Assembly (NCBI GenBank): GCA_002189035.1
Contig: NEEC01000004.1
Location: 5,332,001 to 5,396,000 of the forward strand
Direction of reading: 5' to 3'
Origin: Utricularia gibba
Taxonomy: Eukaryota; Streptophyta; Magnoliopsida; Lamiales; Lentibulariaceae
DNA: 64,000 bases
The position numbers and the translations under genes are program-made. Below are positions 12,001 through 23,582 of this stretch, in pieces. Within the stretch, counting starts at the first letter, position 1. Each line of letters opens with the position of its first letter. The notes beneath the pieces were generated by a model. That model was given only the letters and a program-made list of their open reading frames with translations, searched no databases and was not told the origin of the DNA.

Positions 12001-13892
12001 TGTAGAATTGGCGTACAGAGATTTTCTTATGACTTCAAGCAAGTGGTTGTCAAGCAGATCAACGGATGTATGCTTAACTCTGAATTCAAAAATCTAAAAA
12101 TCATCAGACCCCTATTTCTTCAATTACACTCATCCTTTATATGTGATTTTTCAGAAACCTATTGGTCTGCTTGCATTGGGAATAACTTCAATGCTCGTCT
12201 CTTGTGGGTTATTTTTTAAACTTCTATTGCTTCTTGAGCAAGAAAATAGTTTTGGAAGACATCGGAAGCTTTCTTCTGTTGATCAAATCATACGCAGATG
12301 GCATTTGGATGAGGTTTTTGCTGCCGGAGTGGTTGTTATCCTCGTTGTAAGTATGGGTTCAAGTTCGATGATTGAAGAAGAGCAGTACATTTGGCATTAC
12401 ATGACATCATCTTTGTATTTGATATTTCTCAAAACAATGAATTTCACCAAAGGAAGCAATGAGTCGAAATCAGCTTCCAGGCAGAAAAAAACTACATTGC
12501 GTAGCGTGCTTTATATTATTGCTGTTCTCATATCTGGCAGGCTTCTGAGAGGTTGGCATCAAGGTGGTGTCAATTGGTCTTATCTACCAGATATCTCAAA
12601 ACTGCTGTCAGAAGCTGGATCTGTTCATGTCAAATCCCTGCATTTAGTTTCACTCTTTATTGTCCTTCTCTGTTCTGCACATTTATATGCATTAAGACTG
12701 AAGATACCCGGAGCTCTGTTGATGATGCTGATTCATGTATTTCCTTCTATTATGGTTGTGATACAAATCTGGAGAAGCAGAGAAGAGGGCATATTCATAT
12801 CATCAGTTGCTGATGCTACTTCAATGGTGCAAGTGATTTATGCTCTTCTAGGGATTTCTACAGTGGGGATCCTTGTTTCAACACCATGGTTACTGCCTCT
12901 TCGTAATCCTCGACTTTCACAAAATGACTTAAAATCCTCTGAAGTTCTAAGAGAAACTGGACATGAATTTCCGCAGAGAAGCTTCATAGATTCTGTACAT
13001 ATAATTGGATGTTCCTACATTTTTTCCTGGAGCCTACTACAAATAGTGGTGCAACAGCCCATAAATTCCATGCCAGCTTCTTTAATTGTTTTGCAACTCC
13101 TGGCTACTGCCTACTATTTTTCTCAGGGTGGTGGGTTACATATCAAGCAATGGATCAAGGTCAGTCGCTTGAAACACATCAGGCTTACACTTTGTGTTAC
13201 ACCAATGCCCTCTACAGATTTATTCTTTTTTCAATCTCTTAGGTTGCTGCATTTTACTATTTGGGAATGGCTGGCCACTTTGCTCTTGGCAATACCAACA
13301 CTCTTGCTACTATTGATGTTGCTGGTGCATTCATTGTATGCTTCATTATAGTTTCCTTACACATTGTTCTCCTGTTCTTTCCCAATATCTGTTTCATTTC
13401 AGTGATCATTTGCAGGGCGTCTCAAGCCACTCAACTGTCATTTCTGGTATCCTGATGTTCTGTATAACATATGCCTCCCCAATGCTCTCTCTTCTTAGCA
13501 TGCTTATGGTTGTTCCAATCAATAACTCGAGGATCATCAACGCCAATGTTGATCTAGAACTCCTCAAGTCAAGCCTTGCCTACCCATGTCTAGTTCCACT
13601 CGGAATCAATTCCATTCTCCTCCTCGCGTACACAATCGTGCTGCTGGCCATGAGAAACCATTTGTTTGTTTGGAGCGTCTTCTCTCCAAAGTAAGCCACA
13701 GTTCCCTTATTATCTAACATGTTTCTTCCAAAGTTCTGTAAACAGGGATGATTATGTTTCTTTCTGCAAACCAGGTATCTGTACATCTGTGCAACTACAG
13801 CCTGTGTTTATCTCGGCACATCAGCTGTTGCATTTGCCACGACTTACAGTTACATTGTACTCTGCATACGAAGATACCGTGCCTGCCGTTAG
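9097..13892 (+). CDS. PIGG: GPI ethanolamine phosphate transferase 2 (PIGG/GPI7)
   Basis: Seventeen exons fit in phase: 9097-9242, 9372-9468, 9607-9651, 9741-9908, 10001-10085, 10188-10294, 10462-10542, 10655-10707, 10779-10881, 10993-11127, 11433-11529, 11676-11883, 11986-12067, 12155-13159, 13243-13335, 13416-13690, 13775-13892; 965 residues. The enzyme adds ethanolamine phosphate to the second mannose of the GPI anchor in the ER. After an N-terminal anchor helix (VVIQVVGLSLFVMGFF) comes the alkaline-phosphatase-like lumenal domain: VVDGLPAEFVLG (metal site), TVTMPRIK (nucleophile Thr), LHYLGLDHVGHIDG and LILSDHGMTESGNHGG. The C-terminal half from exon 14 is a chain of about a dozen membrane helices. 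LGLDHVGHIDG followed by PKLKEMDEV is typical of PIGG rather than PIGO or PIGN. An upstream in-frame ATG at 8968 is taken as leader. Confidence 0.93.
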
Positions 13893-14168
13893 ACAAGAAA
13901 CAAGACAACAAATGCCATCTGTACGTGTCATTTAACAAACAACTGTCCCATTGAGGTATCATAACATTAACCCATGTGAAAAGACAGCATTTTTTTGTCC
14001 TGATTTTAGGGTTTAGGGTTTAGGGTTTACGAAGATACCGTGCCTGCCGTTAGAAAGAAACAAGACAACAAATGCCATCTGTACGTGTCATTTAACAAAC
14101 AACTGTCCCATTGAGGTATCATAACATTAACCCATGTGAAAAGACAGCATTTTTTTGTCCTGATTTTT
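13867..14168. repeat. tandem duplication of the PIGG 3' end, about 140 bp per copy
   Basis: Copy 1 (13867-14007) begins in the last codons of PIGG and includes its stop; copy 2 (14028-14167) repeats it almost exactly. The only difference I see is TTAGACAAGAAAC in copy 1 against TTAGAAAGAAAC in copy 2, plus a longer T run at the end of copy 2. The copies are separated by plant telomere repeats. PIGG coding sequence is unaffected because it stops in copy 1. Confidence 0.95.
14005..14029 (+). repeat. interstitial telomeric repeat, (TTTAGGG)3 TTTA
   Basis: Three perfect TTTAGGG units plus TTTA sit exactly between the two copies of the duplicated segment. TTTAGGG is the usual plant telomere unit. 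The flanking TTTT and TA give one or two bases of microhomology on each side. Confidence 0.97.
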
Positions 14169-14538
14169 TTGTGTCTTATTCTATACAAGTTACCTCATGA
14201 CAAAACGGAACCATGTCCTAAACCATTACATCATCATCAAATAGATGGTGGACAATAGGCATGGTATGGCAGCTCTTGTTAAACTTGATGGCAAATGATC
14301 AGGATAACGAAAAAACGTCTAATAAGCATAAACGCCGTCACAATTCCAAACCTGTTAGCAGGAGCATCTCTTGCCTCTCTATCAGATGCAACATTCCAGC
14401 CCATGGTCCAAGCAAAGGCTATGACCACGAGGCCACTATCTGTACACACATCAACATTTCAGGAGCGCAGCTCCAGAGATCCACTGTTATGGCACAAGCA
14501 AAGGCCCTGTGTGTAATGAAAGCCTACGAAAACAGGAT

Positions 14539-15761
14539 TTAGTGCTTGTAAAAGACGATATCACGGCTACAGTTGGCCTTCAAAGCTTCTTCCAAGCCTT
14601 GTACACGATCAAAGTCAACTTTGAAAGTGATCATTGTAACATTTTCTTTCCCTGTTTCGTAATCCTGCTTGATATCCTCCACTTGAAAGGTCTGAAGCTG
14701 CCATAGAATAGTCATCACTAAGAAAATAAGCTGCATAACGTAAATCAAAATGCAATTTATAGATTTGGATTTTAAATGACAACAAAGATACACTTGAGCT
14801 GTTAATACGAGGTGAAACTCACCTGGTGGTACAGAACTCCCAGAAGATCAAAAGGGACCTCCAATCCCATTGGAACCTACAGATGGAAGAAAAAGTTGAC
14901 TCAAAAAATCCAATGCCAGCACATGGAAAACATGGATCTTTACAAGTTTCAATGAAAATGTGGATGACTAAGGAATCAGATCAGGTGATCAGGAGAAAAC
15001 AGAAAAACTAAACAAATTGACTACCTTGGATTTTACCAAACAAGTTGGGGCATTTTTCAAACATTCTGCAGCCACCCCACCATAAGCTCTAACTAATCCT
15101 CCTGTTCCTAGCTTGATTCCTCCAAAATATCTTCATAAAAAGAAAGGCATTTTACAACAAAAACAAGCATAAGATTCAAGCATAACCGGGCGCTCACACG
15201 TTGTAGCTGTTATTACCTGATAACAACCACCATAACTCTATCCAATCCTGAAGAAGCAATTGCAGAATGTATTGGCTTGCCGGCGGTGCCAGATGGTTCA
15301 CCATCATCATTGCTTCGAAATTGATCTTGAATCTAAACGGCGTAAAGTCACAAAAGAAACCTGGTCATTCCTTTCCTCCAGTACAAGTGTTAATCAGCTT
15401 CCTATTTTACAACGAACAATCCCGCAAATCAATCAACACCCAGAGACAGTGAGGAAACCACGAACGGCGTACCTTGTACGCCCAGCAATTATGCGTGGCG
15501 CGAGGATCGCTTACCTATATAACACCAGGAAACAAAAAAAAAAAAAACATTTCTTTAATTCCAGCCAATGAAGCAGAAGGGGACAAAATATCTGCAGACC
15601 TCGGAAAGGAAGGAGAAGGCGGAGCGCTCATCTGAAACGGGCCCAGCGATCGCAATGAATTTACTCTTCTTAATCTCCCTCTCGAATCTAACCCTTTCGC
15701 TCAGCGTCGTAAACGAACCGATACTAGAATCATTTCTCGAAGTAGAGCTCATTGCGACCAT
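14539..15761 (-). CDS. IMPACT/YigZ family protein (UPF0029 domain)
   Basis: Six exons on the minus strand: 15600-15761, 15473-15514, 15217-15332, 15025-15130, 14823-14876, 14539-14697; 212 residues. The UPF0029 domain is clear: [12 protein letters not shown], then [42 protein letters not shown] and [15 protein letters not shown]-terminal region of the DUF1949 kind follows. Animal and yeast members (IMPACT, Yih1) bind GCN1 to restrain GCN2, but they carry an RWD domain that is absent here; this compact form resembles bacterial YigZ, whose role is unclear. A second ATG three codons downstream (MSSTSRND) is an alternative start. Convergent with PIGG. Confidence 0.88.
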
Positions 15762-16285
15762 CGCAGCTCTCCTTTCGGGGGATTGCTGCAAATCGGAATA
15801 TTAACCGGAACAGAAATCAGGAGCTGCTTGTGAAAACTAAGTCGGGGAATCAACGGTGATTTCGTAACCGCCAGCATCACCACCGTCCCGGCGGTGCCAG
15901 CATGATATGATCCTGGTGTATCATATATGAATAAAGAAGAGATGCCACACATAAAACTTGCAGAGCTTGCTGGAGATGCGTTGCACTCACTGCCCTTCCA
16001 GTACTGCAGGAGGTCTACACCACTTCCACATGGGCTGAGCCCATTGAAAAATCAACTCAATAAGCCCATGCTACCAGGCCCAGATAACCTTCCGGGGGAA
16101 ACTGTAGTTTTCTTCTTGATGCTAGAATGTTATTTTTTTAGGTAAGCAGTTTAACCTAGAATCATGTTCACAGGAAATCCCAGTTGAGGACCCAGGAAAT
16201 CCATTCTCAAGGTGGTACTTATCACCTGCGCGAGTTCACTGCATATACAAAGAATCAGGAGGGTGGTGCAGGAATAAGCAAACGG
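15762..16285. other. intergenic region between two minus-strand genes
   Basis: Promoter of the IMPACT-family gene plus the 3' flank of the CURT1-like gene. Several GGGCTGAGCCCA and GCCCA elements lie at 16030-16085. No gene seen. Confidence 0.4.
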
Positions 16286-17581
16286 TTAAGCTTCTTCGTC
16301 ACTGCCCAGGACCTGCGACTTGATCTGCTTCACTTTGTGAACTAACTCATCCCTATTTTCCTGCAGGGAAATCCACCGTGCCAGAAGTATAAGTCAGAGG
16401 AAGCAATAGAATGGAGTTACAAAACTGCTCCGGAATGAATTGGATAAACAGACCTTGAAGATCAAATAGCGAATGGTGAACCAAATTGAGTATCCTAAAC
16501 CCACTAGTTCCAATGCATTTGGAAGCTGTTGTAAAATGAGAGACCATCGTATTGGTAAGATGAACTTCTGTTGACAGTAATCACAAATAGACTAATCTAA
16601 GGGGTGGGAGAAAAGAGTGAGCTCACCAGTGGGATCGAATCAACGGCACCCACAACTCCTGCTAGTAATGAAAGAGCAACCACCCCACCACCACCAAGAA
16701 CAAGAAGTTGATAAGCGCTGGTGGTATCCAGCTGAAATTTTGGGAATAGATCAAATTTTAAGGGCATCATGGAAATAACAAAAATATCATCGTAAATGAA
16801 ATCAGGAGCAACTACACAATTTCCTTATGAACACCACTCTATAAGACTCATATAATACACTCGTTTGAAAAACAAAAGGCACGAGCTGTTTCTCATTGCG
16901 TAGAACCTAAGCGTAGAAAAAAAAAAAACTCCATCTTTTTTGTTTTAACAAGAGCAGCAAACCAGAGAAATACCTTTATGCCAAAGTCCTCCAGGAACTT
17001 AAAAAGAGACGGATTACCACTGGTCTCTTCTTCCGGCGGAGAATCGTAGCCTTCTTTAAGACCTGCCACCTTAGTCACCGGAATCCGGTTTTTCTCCTCA
17101 TTTTTTGCATACAAAGCGTTAACTGCTTCGGCTGTCTCATCTGTCACAATTGTTGTTACATCAGGCGCTGACATTAAATATAAATTGCTACGGAAACGCA
17201 GCCCTATAAAAAAAAAGAAAAACGTGTATAAATCATTTTTCTCCAGCATCTACGCCCACAAGCAAAAAACTAATCAACAGCACCGCCGTGGATGCGGAAT
17301 TTCAGGTAATGATGCAAAGTCAATCACACACCGAATTACAACAAAACCCAAAACAGTTGCTCCATTTGAGGCATTTACTAGTAGAAGCATGTACGAAACG
17401 ACTGAATACCAATCCATACTCAGCAGTTCTTGCAAAATCAACATTTACCACAATCAAAAAAGTTTTTTCCGTAGCCTTGAGTTCTCCGACAGCGAATCAA
17501 CGACTGAAACCGTGTCCGATTGGAATCGAAATCCGCGCCACCGGCGTAGGTCGCCGGAAAGTTCGAGACGCAGTGCGCCAT
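16286..17581 (-). CDS. plastid CAAD-domain membrane protein, CURT1-like
   Basis: Five exons: 17449-17581, 16974-17203, 16627-16731, 16454-16525, 16286-16360; 204 residues. The N-terminus (MAHCVSNFPATYAGG, then an Arg/Ser-rich stretch) looks like a plastid transit peptide. The C-terminal half carries the CAAD domain: an amphipathic stretch (SLFKFLEDFGIKLDTTSAYQ), two membrane helices (LLVLGGGGVVALSLLAGVVG; ALELVGLGYSIWFTIRYLIF) and a final charged helix (ENRDELVHKVKQIKSQVLG). CURT1 proteins bend thylakoid membranes at grana margins; the long acidic segment before the domain suggests a CURT1D-type member, though I am not sure of the subgroup. It is divergent from the 14-3-3 gene, 278 bases away. 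Confidence 0.82.
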
Positions 17582-17858
17582 AACGACTTCGTGATTTCGT
17601 CGTTTACTGGATTAGGGTATAAGATGGGCTGGACTAATAGCCCATCAGACCTACACAGAGGCCTCTTAGGACTGTAGGCCAATAGAGAAGAAGAGGCTGA
17701 GTAGGATCCTAGTCATGTGCCCTATCACTTTCACGTCACCATTTATGAGATGATTAACGAAAATGTAGACAGCTGTGGTGTGTGTGATTTCGTATTGCTC
17801 CGATTTCTCCCTTTCGCTTTCTCCTCCGGTTTCTCTCTCCCCGTTTCTACGTTTTCCG

Positions 17859-19577
17859 ATGGCATTGACCAGAGAACAGTACCTGTACATGGCGAAGCTG
17901 GCGGAGCAAGCCGAGCGCTACGAGGAGATGGTCCAATTTATGGATAGCCTCGTACTCGGCGCTGCCGGTACGGAACTGTCGGTCGAGGAGCGTAACCTCC
18001 TCTCCGTGGCGTACAAGAACGTCATCGGCTCGCTGCGAGCCGCCTGGCGCATAGTCAGCTCTATTGAGCAGAAAGAGGAAGGGCGCAAGAACGACGACCA
18101 TGTGTCTCTTGTCAAGGGTTATCGGTCTAAGGTGGAGAATGAGCTATCGCATGTTAGTGCAGGCATTTTGAAGATCTTGGCTGAGAGCTTGATTCCGTCT
18201 GCGGCTGCAAGTGAATCCAAGGTTTTTTATTTGAAAATGAAAGGAGACTATCATAGGTACTTAGCGGAATTCAAGATTGGGAATGAACGGAAGGAGGCTG
18301 CTGAAGAGACCATGTTGGCTTACAAAGCTGCGCAGGTATTTTGATTAGGGATCTCATTTTTTATTGAATCAATTACCCCAAAAAATGTGACCTTTATTGA
18401 AGTGAAATTTGGTAGTATGAGCCTTGGGTTATTTCTAGGGCAAAGATTGGGACCCTAGGTTTAAGATCCTCTTTCCAAGTTTGTAGTTTTGATATAGTGG
18501 CAATTTTTGAAAGATTGGAAAGAATATTCTGCGAGTGAAAGTTGCAGTCAAACTGCTTTTTGTTTTACTCATGGAGTTCAAGTTAGCTTTCTTTTATTAA
18601 TTTATACTTTTTTCAAGAAATAAAATGCCTTAAAGTATTCTGCCTACTAGAATTGGATGTTTAATGCCACTATTCTCAGAATCATTGGCCGTTTGATGAT
18701 GCGATATGATCAGCCAAGTCTCATTGGTTGTAGAAAACGAATCACAAGGGGGAACTTGTTTAGTTGTGCTATGATACTGTCTCTTGTTTTTCTGCTTCAA
18801 CATCGTTAATGTGATGTGTTGCTAATAGGATATTGCCCTTTCTGATCTTGCTCCCACACATCCGATACGTTTGGGGCTGGCACTGAACTTCTCAGTTTTC
18901 TATTATGAGATCTTAAATGCTCCAGAAAAGGCTTGCAACATGGCAAAACAGGTATGTTTTTAGGTGTCTCACGATTATGTGATTCTTCATTTTTGTATTA
19001 GATTGATTAGATATATATATATATATCTCTTGTTATAACCACTCTAAAAACAACGTACTCACATTTATACACCCTTTTCTTTTGTTGCTTGCAAAAATTA
19101 ATTTCGTCCTTCTCTTGCAATGAAGGCTTTTGAGGAAGCCATTGCTGAGTTAGACACTTTAGGCGAGGAGTCTTACAAGGATAGCACTCTGATCATGCAA
19201 CTTCTGCGTGATAATCTCACACTTTGGACCTCAGATATGCAGGTAACCTGCTATTAGACATTTTGTTTTAAAAGAAGGAAATCGTTTAATGATTTGTTCC
19301 TGTCGTCTGGTTACCATGCATGCGCATAACTGGTATGAGCTTTCTATCATTGTTTCTTTAAAGAGCCAAAGAAGCTTTAATGTCAAAGTAATGCCGGAAT
19401 CTAGTTCCCTCAGCATGTCAGATTTCCCACTGACCCGAGTGTTGAATTATTATCAACTGTCTTTTTTACCGCCCACGAGCAAAGTCATTGCTCTACTCCG
19501 AGTGCGAGATCAACTATCCCAGTCTAACGTTCTTCTTCCCTATCATTGCGGTGCAGGACCAGATAGACGAGTCATGA
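17859..19577 (+). CDS. 14-3-3 protein, epsilon group, short tail
   Basis: Four exons: 17859-18335, 18829-18951, 19126-19242, 19557-19577; 245 residues. A phosphoserine-binding dimeric adaptor of the cytosol and nucleus. Family blocks are all present: [64 protein letters not shown] and [16 protein letters not shown]. The binding residues Lys and Arg of helix 3 ([13 protein letters not shown]) and the Arg-Tyr pair (HRYLAEF) are kept. Closest by eye to the iota type. Two oddities: the usual RRASW is LRAAW, and the C-terminal tail after SDMQ is only DQIDES, encoded by a 21-base last exon. The start is the first ATG with the family N-terminus. Confidence 0.94.
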
Positions 19578-21878
19578 GCCTGTGGCTTCACCTTCTCCTC
19601 TCGAAGCTGGGGATCCACTCTCACAATCATCCATCCATCCATCCATCCATCCATCCATCCATCTATCTACCTATCTCTGCATGTACATGCCTGTGGTGGC
19701 TTCTGTTTCCATGCAATTGTGACACTCAACACTTGGCTATGCTCTCTCGTGTGCCCGCAGAATTCAGGATGAAAAGAATCATCTTCCTACTCCTATTAGG
19801 GAAACTGTTGTATGATGCTTGTTACACGTAACCTGCTGCTGCTGCTGGTTTCATAATCATGTTCCTCTTAATTCCTCTGCTAGTGTCTAATGGTTAGATG
19901 CAGTCTGAACATTTTTCAGGGCTCCCCGCCAAGCCAAGTGTACTCACCCGATCCTCCCAGAATCTGGTGGCAGCCGGCGGGAACAGATTTGACTGGGCAC
20001 ACCGAATCCCTCCCCTTCTGGAAGACTTTTGACTCCCCAGGTGTCAGAGGAGAGGGAGGAATCTTACCGATGCCCCATCCCGATTCCTTCTCCCCAGAGT
20101 GACTACTAACTACTCATCCCATTCCCATTCTCCTCCCCTCGTCTTGTTTCTTTTCTGTGTGTGCTTTTACTCCTCCCCCCCATTTCTTCACCAGCTGGCT
20201 TTTACCCTCTCGAGATGCGTTTGACTCCCCAGAGCCACCGTTTACCTGCTGCCCCCTCCTCCACTGTATAATTTCAATCAGCCAATCGCTCACAGACAGA
20301 CAGGGAAGACAAGACCAGAAGCCAAGCCAGCGAGCCGTACCGCACGCGAGCCAGCCATTGGAATGAAAAGCCCAGAAGCGTGGCGGTAGGTCGACTACTA
20401 ACTGGAAAGAAATGCGGGTGTAAAAAGTACACGGATCTCAAAAAATAATATCAAACAATTACTGTTTTTTAAAATAAAATATTCTCGAAAAAACTTTTTG
20501 GAAATGGGAAGAAGATTTTCATCCATACATACATAAATGATAGGTAGGGGGAGACGGAGGGGCCCCACTTAGGGCACAGCTTTGGTGGTTTCCCAGACAC
20601 GCAGTATCATTATTCTCGCAATTATCTTTTTCTTATTTAATATAAACAACTAAACTGTTCATTATTACTCCCCCTACGCTACTGCCCCTTTAATCCCCTC
20701 TATGCCAGCAACCATTATTTAAAAAATGAATATTTTAATTTAATTATGAAGATAATATAGGAATATATTTATAAAAGAACATATATTTAATTGATTAATT
20801 GTTAGTGAAATAATAAATATTTTATTTCTACCAAAATATAATTATGTACTCATTATATTTTAGTACAAAATAAATGATAAAAATATTAAATAAACAGTGA
20901 GATATGTAAATCATATTGGGAAGGTGGAATTTATACATTATTCTATAAATTTTGTTTTATTTAATGAATGCGAGATTTTAATATAATTATTAATATTTTT
21001 CATTTACTATTACTTATTAAAGATACCCGTAGAGATTTTATATAATTGAATTTAATAGAAAGAATTATTAAGATATTTATGCTAAATATAAAATTAGTTA
21101 CATATCTCCTTTGATGAAGCATATTGTGAATATACTGATTTTTTCACACTCTACCAAACATATTTGCATACTTTGGTGAGGGTAGACCTTAGCTTTGAGT
21201 GTCCAAATATGATATAGATATTAGCATGGAATAAAAATAGCAGTAAATTGCAATTAAGAAAGTACAATAAGTCTATAGTAGATGCATAGATAGACACATA
21301 AGATCAAATTTGTAGGCCTTAAAATCTAGTGCCAATCAGTTGATTATGTTACCTAATTGTATTTGATTATTTCATACACACAAAATCTACCCTATGTTGT
21401 GAAACCATGGTATCTTTTGTTCTAAGTCGAATTCGAAATATCGATTTGAATTAAGATTAAGGAATAAAATTGATTAAGAGATGAATAGTTGACATGAAAT
21501 TTATGTCTAAGATCCCATTGTGAAATTGTTGGATTTTTTTTCTGATTAGAGAATAATACTTTTTAGGAATTGCAATTGTTTATTATTTTTTTAAGGAAAA
21601 TAAATAAAGTTGTCTTTAATAGCCTAGAGACAAATCTATATTTCTACATAAAGCGCTTCATCTTCATCTTCAATAGTCCATTCAGGATCTCTTTCTTCTC
21701 ACCACTCTCCATAGAATCGCTTTCCTCTCCTTTCCAGTCTTCCCCCTTCGCTGGGTTTTTGCAGAAACGGCAGGAAATTAATGGAATCCTGAAAAGGCGC
21801 TAAATAGTATCTCAAAAATCGATTCTTTGTGAGAGTTTGATGTCTTGATTCACATTGTGGGTTTGGGGTGATTTTTCA
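19578..21878. other. intergenic, 3' UTR with CCAT microsatellite, then AT-rich DNA
   Basis: The 14-3-3 3' UTR probably extends to about 19880. Around 19900-20380 the DNA is C-rich on the plus strand, with the phrase TTTGACTCCCCAG appearing twice (about 20027 and 20220). From about 20400 to 21600 it is very AT-rich with no open frame worth calling. The last 200 bases are the cyclin leader. Confidence 0.45.
19630..19676 (+). repeat. CCAT microsatellite
   Basis: About eight perfect CCAT units at 19631-19662 followed by degenerate CTAT/CTAC units, inside the probable 3' UTR of the 14-3-3 gene. Confidence 0.95.
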
Positions 21879-23582
21879 ATGGATAAGGAAGATGGGAGCT
21901 TTGTCTGTGTTGAAGCGGACTTGCTTTGCGACGAAGAAGCTACAAGTCTTAGCTTCAATGATGGCGACGCGCTGTATGAAAAGGCCCACAAGCGAAACGG
22001 GACAGCGGGAACCAGTTGGTGCAATGACGGAGAAAAATGTGAGCAGGTGATCGATATGCCGTTTATTAGCGATGATTGTTTTGGGTGGATGATTGAGAGG
22101 GAGAAAGATTACTTGCCCAGAAATGATTACCTCGAGAGATTAAGGAGTGGGGAGCTTGACGCAAGTTCGAGAACAGAGGCGCTTGATTGGATGTTGAAGG
22201 TGAAGATTCAGTTTTTAACCACTATTGATTCGTGTTTTTCTTTCGGCATTGTTTATGCAACATGATCTATGAGCCCTTTTGTTATTTCATGATGGGCATT
22301 GTCTTTGTTGTTTCACTTTCTTCTTTGACGAACAAAAGTAAAAGCAGGAGGATGAGGATTCCTTCTTACTAGTGACTGCATTGCTAATTCCTATTCATCG
22401 CTGCCTATTTTCTGCTTCGGCATTCTTCTCAACTTCTGTCACTGTTCTTGGATTCCAGAAATCGGACAAGATTCCGGATTCTCTTGACTCACACTACTTT
22501 GTGATTTCCAGGCCTGTGTTCATCACAAATTTGGAGAAGTCTGTTTATATTCATCTGTGAATTACTTCGATCGATTCGTCTCGGAGTTTGATCTCCCAGT
22601 ATGTGAACTACATCTTCCTGATTTGTTCATTTAAACCTCTGCCTGCTTTGATTCATTGTTCTTTACCGAAGCAGGTGGGTAAAACGTGGGCTACTCAATT
22701 GGTGGCGGTTTCCTGTTTATTGCTTGCAGCCAAGATGCATGAGGTTGATGTGCCAAACACACTTGATTTACAGGTGAAATATGGCGTTGGAATCATTCAT
22801 CTTCCATTGTTACGTCATTCGGATTCGATCCCATCTGATCAGTTTACATTTCCTGCACAGTGTGGTCTTTTGGAACAGCCAGGGGAGCCAAGATTCTTCT
22901 TGTTTGAGTCAAGAACTGTCAAGAGAATGGAGATGCTGCTGCTCAACGTCTTGAAATGGAACATCAATCCCTGCTCCCCGTTAAGTTTCGTTGAGTATTT
23001 CCTCCAGAAGAAGAATTACAACCAACTTCAAACGCAGCAACTGACTGCCAGATCATTGCAGATAGTTGCAAGGGCAACCAAAGGTAGCACAACCCCTATT
23101 GATAGATTTATCCATTCTGGAAAAAAACAGCATTACCAAAGCTCGGTTCTTGGTCGAACACAGGGATCGAATTCTTGGAATTCAAACCATCCGAAATCGC
23201 TGCAGCTGTCACCAGTTACATCTCAGCAGAAATGCCGGCCACTCATACCGCAGCACAGTCTTGTTCCATTGGAACAGATAAGGTAGCAGAAATGAACTGT
23301 TTCCTCTCCTCCTTCGCTGCCCTTTTACCAAACTTATCTAATGACACCGATCATTGCGCCTGGCAGGAAAGAGTTACGAAGTGCTTAAAGCTCATTCAAC
23401 ATTGTTGCAGTGCAAACGCTGTTTCTTCATTATCATCGGTTACTAACAGCCCGAACGGCGTTCTGGAAGCGACCTTTTGGAGCGACGACGGTGCCATGGT
23501 GGGATCACGGAGAAGTTTTTCAGACAACGGTCCAGATGCCAAGAGGAGGAAGCTGGGTCAGCCTAGGACAAGCCCAGGGTGA
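21879..23582 (+). CDS. D-type cyclin (CYCD2/CYCD4-like)
   Basis: Six exons: 21879-22199, 22512-22598, 22675-22773, 22879-23083, 23164-23282, 23367-23582; 348 residues. D cyclins bind CDKA and start the G1/S transition by driving retinoblastoma-related phosphorylation. An LxCxE RBR-binding motif is at residues 15-19 (LLCDE). The N-terminal cyclin box runs from YLERLRSGELDASSRTEALD through NYFDRFVSEFDLP and VAVSCLLLAAKMHEVDVP to RTVKRMEMLLLNVLKW. The C-terminal box contains EFLEFKPSEIAAAVTSYIS and ERVTKCLKLIQ. Short introns of 75-105 bases explain the apparent frame jumps. The intron 23283-23366 is a multiple of three without stops, so keeping it would still give a protein. The exon 2 segment (HHKFGEVCLYSSVNYF) departs from the usual FGPL...LS pattern. 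Confidence 0.85.

Noticed and set aside
14261-14542. 93-residue plus-strand frame after the duplication
   Set aside because: Antisense to the 3' end and UTR of the IMPACT-family gene; no family likeness.
22588-23286. Apparent frameshift in the middle of the D-type cyclin
   Set aside because: Two short introns (22774-22878 and 23084-23163) with normal GT-AG borders restore the family sequence fully.
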